The notes under the pieces are model-generated. The model searched no databases. It worked only from the letters and a program-made list of their open reading frames with translations, and had not been told where the DNA came from. 64,000 nt of DNA from Poecilobothrus nobilitatus. Its lineage: Eukaryota; Arthropoda; Insecta; Diptera; Dolichopodidae. Where the stretch lies: the NCBI GenBank assembly GCA_947095535.1, contig OX352774.1, forward strand, positions 213,826,965 through 213,890,964, given 5' to 3'. This document shows, one piece after another, positions 27,801 to 39,130 of the stretch (positions within the stretch are counted from its first letter, which is position 1; every line of letters starts with the position of its first letter). The translations under genes and the position numbers were made by a program.

Positions 27801-28412
27801 GTTGTTTTCTTTTCTGAAAAAAAAATGTTTGACCTGACAAAGTGCAAAACTGAAAAAAGTCAAATCTATTTTTTCTAGTTTTGTACTTTTTTTTTTAAGT
27901 TTTGACCTGAACATTTTTTAGAATAGAACAGAAAAAGGGCAACATTTTTTTTTTTCAGTTTGCTGCACTGATTTCTTTATCTACAAATTATATTTTACTT
28001 ACTTATTTAAAAATTTTTAAACTTATGTTTCTAATCAAATATAAATTTTTTTTTTTTTTTTTGTAAACTAGATATTTTTCAAAACTCAACAAAATAAATG
28101 AAAATAATGTATTTTTATATTGTCATTAATTACTATTTACTATTTAACTGACAGTGACAATTATATACATATATTTTTTAATATTGTCATTCTGGAGAGT
28201 GAAAAACTCATTTTATTGCCCCGTCAATATTTGCAGGTCAAGTTTTTAAAAAAAATGTTGCCCTGTGCGAGTTTTGCCCTAAATTTTTTTCAGAAAAGAA
28301 CACGGAACATTTTTTACAGTTTTGCATTTTTTTTCAGAAAAGAACGGAAAAAATGTGACTTGAAAAATAAGTGCATCCCCAGGTCAAAACTTTCTTCAGA
28401 AAACAAAACGAC
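27801..28412. mobile_element. foldback/MITE-like element
   Basis: The left arm (27801-27836: GTTGTTTTCTTTTCTG then A-rich then TTTGACCTG) aligns with the reverse complement of the right arm (28380-28412: CAGGTCAAAA ... TTCAGAAAACAAAACGAC). More TTTTGACCTGAA, GCAAAACTGAAAAA and CAGAAAAGAAC copies lie inside in both orientations. A 102-codon frame crossing the right half has no protein family features and is treated as spurious. Confidence 0.45.
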
Positions 28413-28538
28413 ATTAGACTTAGAGTAAGTCGTTTTTTCTTATGATAGCAGTAGTTACATAAAATAATTACATATACATACATAAAAACATGATGAATGT
28501 AAAATATCGATGAGTTAATAATATTTTGGAAATATATT

Positions 28539-30109
28539 TTTTATACCCGTACGATAGGATCGGGTATAATAAAATTACTCCTCCGTTTGTAACACCTCGA
28601 AATAAGCGAGCTAGATATACCTTCAAAGGTATGGATCGGATCAGAAAAAAATTCTAAGACTTTTGAGCCATGTCCGTCCGTCCGTCCGTCCGTCCGTCCG
28701 TCAGCACGCTAACTCAAAAACTAAGAAAGCTAGAATCTTGAAATTTACACAAAATATTTTGGGAGTAATTTGTAGGTTCCCTATTTTTTTTGGTTGAGTT
28801 TGGAGCAAGCCTTAGGGTAGCTCTCGAACACCTAACTTTTAGATCCTCACATTTTTTTTGCAATAGAGCTATGAAATTTTAACTACTGATAGATCTCACA
28901 AAAATATTAATTTTATTTTTAATAACTTTTTTTTGTAGCCCCACCCGTTACGGAGCTACAGCTCCCCAAAGGTTCAAAAAAGCTCTATATTTAAATTATT
29001 ATAGCACAAGTTGTATAAGGTATATCTTCATTTTGAAAACGCCAAATGATTACTACTTTCATTAGCTTTAAAAGTATATATACAATAAATATATAATTTT
29101 GGCATACGGTGTCTTAATTTACCGTTATGCAAAACTCAAATTTTGCAAAATCCTTTAACCCTTCCATCTTCTAAACGGTTAAAGTTGGAAACTTGAAATT
29201 TTGACAGAAGTTAGATCTTTGAAAATTAGTATGAGTCATTTCAGAAATTTTTTTTGTATCACCCCCCGTTTAGGAGCTGTAAGGGGTCAAAAACTGAAAA
29301 TTTCCTATTTTTAAACACCTGTAACTTGAACACCTGTTAAAATTTTTTTGAAGTAATACACAAAAATTAAAGCTTCAACATTATACTCTTATTTCTGTTA
29401 ACAACTTTATTCAATAATATATGGTTACTTCATAATTGACGAAAGAGTTACTTGATTTTTTCAAATTTTCTAACAAATTTTTTGCATTTTGCTTTACTCG
29501 ATAATTTGAAATTGTTGAGGAATGCGTAGTACAAAAAAATGTAATTAAATAAACAACATAACGGTTGCTTGAAGAATTTTTATTTATATGATATTAATAT
29601 ATATACATACTTATATAATATCATGTTTATTTACATATCGTATATGTCACTAGTGAATGAATGATAAGAGTATAGATGTATATTATATAGCGCCGTATTT
29701 ACATACATATATGTATTTTATTGTACTTATAAGAAATTTTTCTGTCAATGGAATATTTAAATATAATATAATATAATATTTAAAATTATATTTACTGTTT
29801 TGTACTTAGTAAATTTAATATACATTTACCGCTTAGTATTAAATTAAATTAAAAAAATATTTGAAAAAGTTTTGGATTGATAATCGTTATGTGGAAGGTT
29901 AGAATCATCTTTTGAAGAATGTATATATAAACATATAGTTTGAATATATGTACAACCCATAGTTCTAGAAATTATAAAATTCACCCAAATTATTTTAAAA
30001 TACTAAAATATTAAAAAAATAATATTGTAAGCAGAGAGACAGGCTGTGAACATACTAACGGTTCGTACGGGTATCAAAGAGTTGACAAAGTCAACTGTAT
30101 TCTTCCTCG
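28539..30109 (+). mobile_element. DINE-1/Helentron-like non-autonomous element
   Basis: The subterminal 12-bp inverted repeats ATACCCGTACGA (28543-28554) and TCGTACGGGTAT (30063-30074) are perfect. A (GTCC)n microsatellite lies at about 28672-28702. A 7-bp hairpin, AGTTGAC / GTCAACT, sits at 30080-30096 near the 3' end, and both flanks are T-rich. Subterminal inverted repeats, a GTCY microsatellite and a 3' hairpin together are the published hallmarks of DINE-1-type Helentron derivatives in flies. The block GTTTGTAACACCTCGAAATA followed later by CCATGTCCGTCC is also familiar from fly repeats. No Rep/helicase is encoded, so movement would depend on an autonomous relative. Outer ends are set at the T tracts and uncertain by a few bases. 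Confidence 0.7.
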
Positions 30110-32546
30110 TTTTTTATTAAAATTTTAGGGTGTGTTGCATAATTGTAAAATAATGAAGTAATATTTTCAATAACCGGATATCGGATTATTCTTTTGAACA
30201 GCTTCAAAGATATTTACAAATCAAACAATTTTGTTTTTTTTTTGATTTTATTTTTAAGTATTACGTGTACCAGAAAGTCAATGGGGGAATAATTAGATAC
30301 ATTCATTTTATTCTTTTTTTTCTTTGTTTTTGTTAATTTTGTCACTGATTTGTTACAGACTGTTTGTCTTTTATTTCTTATCTTAATTAATTTGATATTT
30401 CACTTAGGAGATAAAAAAAAACTATAACTAAACAACTTATGTACCTATTTATCATAAAATGTGAGTGTAAAAAATAGGGAAAAAAAACATACAAATATGT
30501 ATACGTACTTATAATTTTGCCGCAATTGCAAAAAATGCGAACAATCAAAACTGTAATCAAAATCAATTTTGAATAAAAAAAAAAAAAAAAAAAAAAACAT
30601 TTTTGCCGCTCAATTCTTGTTTAGTTTTACAAATAAAAAACAAAAAGTAAAGAAATAAATAAAAGGCAACAAAAAAAAAAACGCTTTATTTAAATTAATA
30701 TGACCTTGATTTGATTTTTGTTATTTATTTGTTAGTTACCATATTTTGTTAGTTTTTCTTATTGAACTATTCTTGCTGCATAATCAACCTAACCTAACAA
30801 TAATTATGGTTATTTTTTTAGTTTTGTATATAAAACATCTACATACTTACTTTACTTTTAGTTTTGTATTTTTAGTTATAGCTAAGTATATGTAATAGAT
30901 TTAAATTTTTTTTATTATAGGTATAAGAAAAGACGTTTATGATCAGTATATTACTTACTATCATATTTTGTTGTCTGATAGTTGATAGCATCATCGTAAA
31001 CGTCATCATGTTAAATCACGCTTAAAAAAAAATTAAAGAAATTGAAAAAAGGAAATAAATTTAAGTAATTGAAAATTTTGTGTTAAATTACTTAGGTACA
31101 AGTATGTGAATAAACATTTTTAAAATGGTTTATTTTTTTTTACGCTATATTGAATGTGCAGTAGAGAAGTGCTTTAGAGTTGTAACAAAAAATTTGTAAG
31201 CAGTTACTAGGTGAAGAATAAGAAATTTTGATAAAGATAGAATTTATTTTGATTTAAGTACTTATGTATGTATTTCAAATTGTTAAGGTATTTTCAGATT
31301 GTAAGGATTGGTAAGCATAAGTACTTATTTGAAATTTTTAAGGAGATCTTTCTATGTTTATTTTGATTGCTTTATTATATATTTGACAGATATGTTTATT
31401 CTGATTGCTCCAGATATTTTGACAGCTGTAATTAATTACACTATTTCATATGTTTCAATGCAAAAAGTACTGGAGGTAAGCAAAGAAAAGTACCAATATT
31501 TTGACAGTTAAAATAATAAATTTTTTATTATTTTAAAATAAAGATTTTCATGTTATAAAATAACAATAATATATCGAGAATTTCTTCCGACTTCATTTTA
31601 AAGTTCTTGTAATTAAAACTATTAAAAACAATTTAATAAAATTTTTGTACTTATGTAAGTAAGTAACAGCTTTTCAAAGTAAACATTAACAAAAATCAAT
31701 TACTTTGAATACTTTGCTTCCTTAAATACTTTGACAAAGTGAATAAAGTAATGAAAGTAAAGTAATTATTGAAGTATATTATAGGTACCAAAATTAAAGC
31801 TCTGAAAATATATAAGTATAGTTATTAGAGAAAATCAAAAATTTAAAATTTTGTTTCAAAAGTTATTTTAAACTTCAAAAGTTTTAATAATCAGAGCTTG
31901 TAGGGTAAAATTTTCTCATTTTTCTTTTCTTCCAAGAACTTTGCTCCTAAAAGATCAGATTTCAAAAATTACAACGAAAAATAAAAGCAGAAAGAGTTAG
32001 TAATAAATGATTTTAGATTATGTATTACTTAATTAGAATTTTGAAACGGTTATCCTAGACGTAAAATTAAATGTATAAATCGTGAGCTTGAGTTTAACTT
32101 TCAATTTTAGTAATTAATTACCATGTGCCATGATAGTTATATGTTTAAATTTTATTTTCATTTAATTCATAATGTTCTATTTGGTAGTTTTTATGGACAC
32201 TTAGTCAAATTATCTGTACTCAAATCAGTGTTTTATAAAATAAATATTGCAATTAATCAGCTTAGTGAAGTGATGAAAAGTATTCATTATGAGAGTTTAT
32301 TTTTGTGTTTTTCTTCATTTATTTAAATGCGCGTTTCTTTTGTACCGTTATTGAATTAATTTCGTTGAGTAAATTTGCTTAGAGTAGCAGTTTATTTGTG
32401 AAACAATAACTAGTTACAATACTTAGTTATTAAATACTTAGATACGTATACTTAATAGTAATATAATAAAAAAATATAAGAAAAATGAAAAAAATTATAT
32501 TATCATTGTAATTATTTAACGAATCATTCAAATTATGCGGGTTGGG
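30110..32546. other. AT-rich non-coding stretch
   Basis: No supportable gene. A weak exon-like segment on the plus strand (31390-31475, between TTTGACAG and GAG|GTAAGC) is listed among the rejected items. Otherwise A/T runs and short repeats. Confidence 0.5.
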
Positions 32547-33031
32547 TACGATTGCTCGTATTTCACAATCATGTTTTCTTTCAACAATAAAATCTCGGTT
32601 TTTTGAATCGTCCAAGTTTAATTAAAAAGACACTTAAGAGATTTTAAGCGGTTTATGTCCATAATTCGAATGTACAAAACTAGAATAAAGATATCGGAAG
32701 AAAATCTAGAAGAAATGCACAAATAATTTTAACAAACTTATAGGTTGATAAACCTGATTTTATAACCAACTACTAAATTCCTTCCTAATTATTGTTTTAC
32801 ATACATATTTCGGGTTGGGTACGAATGTTCGAATCTTATAACTTTTCACCTTTTTTTAGTTTTCTGTATTATCAGCAAAAAATGGTTTAGCAAGATTTAA
32901 AAAAAAATACGATTTTAAGAAACAAGATTTTGATAAAACGATATTTTAAGAAGCGAGATCTTAAAAACGAGATTTAGAAAAACTAAATTTAAAAAAAAAA
33001 AAAACGTTTTTATGAAATACGAGCATTCGTA
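32547..33031. repeat. repeat family R2, copy B, with terminal inverted repeats
   Basis: TACGATTGCTCGTATTTCA (32547-32565) and TGAAATACGAGCATTCGTA (33013-33031) are inverted with one mismatch. A second GGGTTGGGTACGAATG lies inside at about 32813. The core TTATAACCAACTACTAAATT at about 32759 matches the core of copy C (TTGTAACCAACTCTAAAAT) and of copy A. Probably a MITE-type non-autonomous element of unknown superfamily. Confidence 0.55.
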
Positions 33032-33303
33032 ATCAACGAAACGATTTAACAAAACAATAATGCTGTAACGAGCGTGTTTTGTTTTTCATTCATATATATA
33101 TTTACGTACATTATCCATGGATATATATATATATATATATATAAGTATATACTACTTATGTATACTTATAAACTAATAAACAATTTATTTATTTTGCAAA
33201 TCATTTCTTCATTTACTTTAAATATTTTATACTAAATTAGTCTAGCAATACAATAGATAAATAAATGAACATATTTTTATGAGAAGTATATATATATATA
33301 TAT

Positions 33304-33321
33304 AAAAAACATCTATAATTG

Positions 33322-33365
<44 letters not shown>

Positions 33366-33387
33366 TATACAATTATAGATGTTTTTT
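33304..33387. repeat. long palindrome around (TA)n
   Basis: AAAAAACATCTATAATTGTA at 33304 is mirrored by TACAATTATAGATGTTTTTT ending at 33387. The middle is TA repeats that also pair, giving a nearly perfect 84-bp palindrome. Candidate cruciform or TA-core foldback element. Confidence 0.9.
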
Positions 33388-34040
33388 TTTTTATTACATT
33401 CGTTCAGGTTAAGCATGTGATAGATACTAAATACTTATATAGTAAATCAAATTAAAAACATGAAGACATCAAATAAGAACATTTATATTAGATAAAATAA
33501 AAAATAAATTTGAAATGTTGTTAGTCATACATAAGTTTTGATAAAAAAAAAAATAAGAAAAATGGAATGAGAAATAAATAAATAACAATTTTGTTGATTT
33601 TTTTTTTTTGTTTTTTGTTTAATGACTTTTAAATTAATTTATCTGAACGCGATTCTTGTTTCCTAATTGATAATTGCTTTTTGTCTTATTTTAAAGAATA
33701 ATTTATGTTGTATTTGTATTTCGTTTTTACTCTTTTATTATTTTTATTTTAAGAACATAACTATTTTAATTGTTTTAATTTTAATACGTATGTACACCCA
33801 ATCGTCTATTAATATATGAAGTGGAAAATGAAAAAAAATTGTTTTTGTTTTTGATAATTAAATGTTTGCTTAATTATAATGTCAATTTAAAAAGATGGTT
33901 GTATTTTATGTATCTTACATACATATATCTTTAGGTCTTCGGTAACTACTATACTTACTAATGTAATATTGTTTTTGTGTGTTATTTTTAACTGATCCCT
34001 TTCTTTCTGACACCTTGACTTTTTTAGATTTTGCGAATTT

Positions 34041-34259
34041 ATTTTTTTTTTTAAGGCCACATAAATGCCACATTTTTTCCCTGTCACATAAATGTGGGCA
34101 GGAAATTAATTACACGGCCTTTCATGTTCAGGCGTGACTATAATTGTCATAAGGGGAATAACTCTTATGACGTTTGTGGGATTCGAACTCACACTCCCTC
34201 GGTGTTTACAGAGTATTTTATACGAGGTCCCAGTGTGGATATACCTAGCGATAGTAATA
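34041..34259 (-). mobile_element. tRNA-related SINE, 219 bp
   Basis: On the minus strand a tRNA-like head carries a B-box/T-arm match (GAGTTCGAATCCCAC, about 34167-34181). A non-tRNA body follows, with the CCCTTATGAC and ACATTTATGTGACAGGG blocks, ending in an A-rich tail (T run at 34042-34052 on the plus strand). GAATTT occurs immediately outside both ends (34035-34040 and 34260-34265), consistent with a 6-bp target duplication. The A box is poorly preserved, so the parent tRNA is not identified. The GC content of this stretch stands out from its surroundings. Confidence 0.65.
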
Positions 34260-37200
34260 GAATTTGTAAGTAGTTTTTTTTATTTTAATAAAATACAAAA
34301 ACACTTTATCTAATATTTTATATTTTAAAATTTTGTTTAAAGGAAATTAAAAATATAACAACAGATACGCATAAGTATATATAAAAAATATTTAAGTTAA
34401 CTAAGTCAAAATAGCAATTATTTGGGTGCATTTATAAATCTAGTCGTATGGAATTGTTTTCTTGTAATTATTAAGGTGTATCACGGAAATTTTTGTTTAT
34501 TTCTATAAGTTTATAATTAATAATTTTATAATAACTAAGTAGTTAAATGAATAATTTGATATTAAAAAAAAAGAATTAAAATTAAACAAGTTGAGTTTTT
34601 GTTATAACTATGTACTTATTTAAAAATTTTGTTCATTTTTTGTATCTCCACAATACAAATATACAAATTATTTGAAGTAATGTTTAGTAGAAACAATCGA
34701 AACAAGAAATTTTTATTTTAGTTATGCTGAAGTCTGGTGAAAAATTCGTTCTAATGAAAAAATCCGTTCCTCATTCAGAAAAATTGGTATGCTAAAGTCC
34801 ATTCGACTGCAAACACTCTTTGCAGATGTCAAAGTCATATGTTTCGTTAAATATTTTTTGTATCTATAGTACTTTTTCGTATATATTTTTTTTTGTGTTT
34901 GTTCAGTACCTATAAAGAAATAATTTAAAAGTAAAATACATACTTACTTACATTTAAAATAATTTTTATAAATCGATGATAAATTTTGCATAGCAGCTTT
35001 AGAATAATTGGAAAATGAAGAAACGGGAATTTCAAAGGATTAGCGTTTGGAAAGAAAATGACTCAAAATATTATTTTTTATGCTGAACAATGCACCGATT
35101 TAAAAAAAAAAAATATTTTTAAATTTATAACTTCAAAAAAATAACAACTTATTTATCAAAACCAAAATTATCCTTACTTTTTTTCTTTAGAAAAGATTTT
35201 TTAAATGATTTTCTTTATTTCCAAAAAATAAGTTTAATTTATGAGATAAGTATACGTATATACATAAGCACATACATATATATATATATATATATAAAAT
35301 TAATTTAAAGATGTAAAACTTAAACTTAATTTAAAGATGTTAAACTAACAAAAAATATACGATATTACTAATATTCATTTATATATCAATATTAAAAATA
35401 TTTAAAACGAAATATTCTTGTACGTCTTTACTGAACATAACGTACTTATATAAAACATGTCCAAAATATTTTGTAAAATAAGGTAACAAGAAAACTATTC
35501 AGATTTGTGGAAGCATACATATATATGTATATATATTAACTACAAAATATCTTATACGTAAAAGAATTTTCAGAATAAGTAACTAAGTACATCACAATTC
35601 AAGAAAAAAAGATAAGGAAATGAAAATATACCAACTAAATTTAATGAAAAACAAGTCATTACCGCAATTGAAAATAGAAATATACATATACCTCCACAAT
35701 TAATCCCGTTCTGATACCTTTAAAAAATTTTATCATTTTAAGTTGAAATTACAATAAGAATCTTTTAAACGCGCATTTTGTATCTAAAATTTAGAAATGA
35801 AACGGCTTTGTAAAAGTAAATGATGTTTGTGTGAATTTATAACATTAAAGCCGCATTTTGTACGTAAATTAAACAAACAATATGTACATATAATATAATG
35901 ACAAAATGTATTAGGGTTTATAGGATGCTTATCTAAACAAATGAAAAATAAAGTTAACTTGAGAACTTACTTAACAAAGCAGAACTGTTTACACCTCACA
36001 GTTACAGTAAAATCTCATTATATAGCTCAAGTATGGTGCATAAGTATTAAATTATGGTGCATAAAAAATTATTTAACTAAGTATTTATAATAACTATTTT
36101 ATTTAACTATTTGTTATTATATTGTTATTTAACTATTTTATTTATAATAACCAAGTTGGGAGTGCAATTTTTCCAAATCGATAAATTTTAATTCATATAG
36201 TTTTATAAATTAAATAATTAATTAATTATTATTTAATATTTACCTGCTGACTTTTTTATTTTAAATCCAAAAAAAATTTTCTTTTATTAATTAATTTAAA
36301 ACAATTTTCTTTTTTTTTGTATTTTCAGGTGAGTAATCGATGCCATCAAAAATATACTTAAATATATAATATTTATCATAGATCAAGAATCAGGTTAATT
36401 AAGTTAAATATTAAACAATAAAATTGATTAAATTCAATAAATTATTTAATTAAATTAAAAGCTTAATTAAGATAAATTATATCAATAATTAAGTACATAT
36501 TTACATTTTTGAATAAAAAATATTGAAAACTTTTTATGGTAAAAGATACTCAGTAAGTATAGTATATGTACACATATACTTAAATATAAATTTAAATTTA
36601 ATTTTAATTAATAAAGTTTTTGGAAAATTTTAAGGATATATACTTAGTTCATTCAGTTTTTTTCAATTAAAAAAAAAAAACATTTTTTATCTTATTTCTT
36701 TTTTTAATGTAAGTTTCTTAGAAGTTTTTGTTACAAATCTGATACACGTATTTGATACTACTCAAATTTATTTTGATTGGTTTGAGAAAATATTTTTAGG
36801 GTTTTTTTTTAAATAAGAAATTTAAATTTAATAATTTTTGCAAAAAAATAAATAAATAATCACAATGTTTAATTTTAAAATGAAATCAATTCTGTATATA
36901 CTCGTATTATTCTTATCTTTTTTTCTGACAAAGTGAGTTTGAAATTTCCAAGGTATATACCGAATTACTTACATATTTACTTAGTAAAAATTTAATTTTA
37001 TTAACGTTCAAATATTTTTTATAATCTTTTGATTAATTTAGAGAATTTTAATTCTTTATAAAATAGTTATGTTTTCATAATTTAAAATTGAATATTTACT
37101 TCTTAATGAAAATTTTCAATTGAATTAAAACCGTGCACTTACAATTATTTTTTTTTTTTCCAAAAATAAACGCGAATAAAACAAAAATTTATGATAAGTA

Positions 37201-37887
37201 AAAAGTTACCTAATAAATAACAATAAAAATAAAATTTCAAAAAAAAAACTAGAAATTTAAATATACTTTAGTTACTTAAGTATATAACTATATAATAAAA
37301 TCAAAATGAAAAAATGTGTTAATTGAACGCAAACACACACAGTAAAACACGCAATAAAAAAAAAATTAGATTTTCGATATTGTCAAAATGTCATTACACG
37401 TCAAATTTAACACTAGAGTAACTATTGATTATAAAAAAAAAATGAAATATTTTATTATAATACTTACCTTAAAAAATTTTTTTATTAAAGATTACACCAT
37501 AATATTTTTAAATTTAATTGATGAAACACCACTTAAAAGAAAAACAGTGTGTTAATTGGGGAAAAAAAATTTACAGGAATATTTTCTTTTTGCAAACAAA
37601 TTGTCAAATTTAATAATAAATATGTATATGTGCATATTGTGTTCTTTGTGCGACATGCGAATTATTTTCCATATTACTGTTACTCACACCAAGTCACAGT
37701 TACAACAGAGCGTTTATTAATCTTAAATCGAACTGGAAAGTATATTTAATATTAAATTGTCGATATTGAAAATTGTTACAAATTGAAATGGGTAATGTAA
37801 TTATGATATTATGGGTTTTGGGTCTAAACTGCGTGATGAATTACCATCTGAACTGTGTAGATTTTTATGAATTATGGTTTACCATTG

Positions 37888-37988
37888 TTCCAATATTCGT
37901 TTTTAAATCGATTTTAAATCAATTCCAATATTTGTTTTTAAATCGATTTTAAATCAATTCCAATATTTGTTTTTAAATTGATTTTTAA
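37888..37988. repeat. tandem repeat, 35-bp unit x about 2.9
   Basis: The unit TTCCAATATTTGTTTTTAAA followed by TCGATTTTAAATCAA starts at 37888, 37923 and 37958. The third copy decays at its end. The central AAATCGATTT is self-complementary. Confidence 0.85.
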
Positions 37989-38929
37989 AAAATTATACTT
38001 AATTCGATTTTTAAACGATAAAGATAGCACTGGTATTAGCTATATTTTTGATATGCTATAAACAATTAATTATTACAATCTAAACTATTATTCGAATTAC
38101 CGAACACAAACAAGTTATGACTTATTGAAGATTCGAAAATTGAGAAGAAAATGGTAAAGGAAACATTTAAGATATTTAAAATGTTAAATCTTATCAAAAA
38201 ACACAAAAGATATGTTTTGTAACGATACGAACATTTAAGTGCACATAATATGTTTAAAATATTTTCTTAAAAAAATACGGTTCTTGGAACCCTTTAAAAT
38301 ATTTACGATTTTAAAATTGCATTTAATAATTTTACTGTTAATTTCATAGTACCTATATGTAGTTAGAGTTATTCTGGAATCGAGTTTTATATATGTATAT
38401 ATATGTACTTAAATATATGTATATAAATAATTTGTTTTCGAAAAGTTAAATGTGCAATTCTAAATCACGTCCAAAATTAACTGAATTTTTGTTTTTAATT
38501 TGTTTTTCTTTTTAAATATAATTTAATTAAAATTTCAGATACGTATAACTACATATATATATATATATGTATATGCATTCTAAATTTGAATAATCACGAC
38601 TTTGATTATTTATTTAACACCATCTAAGTGTTTACCTTTTAGCAAAAAAAAAGAAAAGTTAACTAATGTAAATTTTAAATAATTGTATTTAAGATAAACA
38701 ATCAACTTTTATTTACAAATAAATATACTTTTTTTTTTAAAATCAGATATATACAAGATATAATATAGTAGATATATATTTTCTTTATATACATATATAA
38801 AATTAATTTTAATTTTTGTTATTTATAAAAGTATATTTAATATTAAATTTAAAAAGTAGATAAATTAAATATTGGTTATTGTGGATTTTTTTTTCTTGTC
38901 GTGATATCTTAATACATGGCTAATGAAAT

Positions 38930-39130
38930 ATGCAGTCAAATGAATTAAAGTACCAGCCAAACTCAAAAAGGAAAAGCTGCATCTATTCTCATGTACATTG
39001 TATGGGCATGGGAATAAATAAAATAAATAAATATGAAATACATGTTAAATGATAATACAGACAAATAAAAATACAATAAAGTAACATACAGTCAAATGAT
39101 GAAATACAGTCTCATAAAATACAGACTCGC
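38930..39130 (-). repeat. repeat family R2-like fragment (copy D)
   Basis: The minus strand of 39086-39110 reads as a TTTGACTGTA word and the left arm of copy C (48147-48222) contains the same word followed by a TTTCATTTG block; related GACTGTATTT and CATTTG words recur on both sides. The R2 core is not visible, so this may be only a related arm. Confidence 0.3.

Noticed and set aside
28120..28428. 102-codon plus-strand frame
   Set aside because: It crosses the inverted arm of the foldback element and has no protein features.
31390..31475. Exon-like segment on the plus strand between TTTGACAG and GAG|GTAAGC, 86 nt, open
   Set aside because: AT-rich, short, weak polypyrimidine tract and on the strand opposite to the better exon candidates; not enough to call.
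34160..34259. A true tRNA gene on the minus strand because of the T-arm match
   Set aside because: A box and acceptor stem are not intact and the sequence continues into a body with an A tail and flanking duplications, so a SINE fits better.
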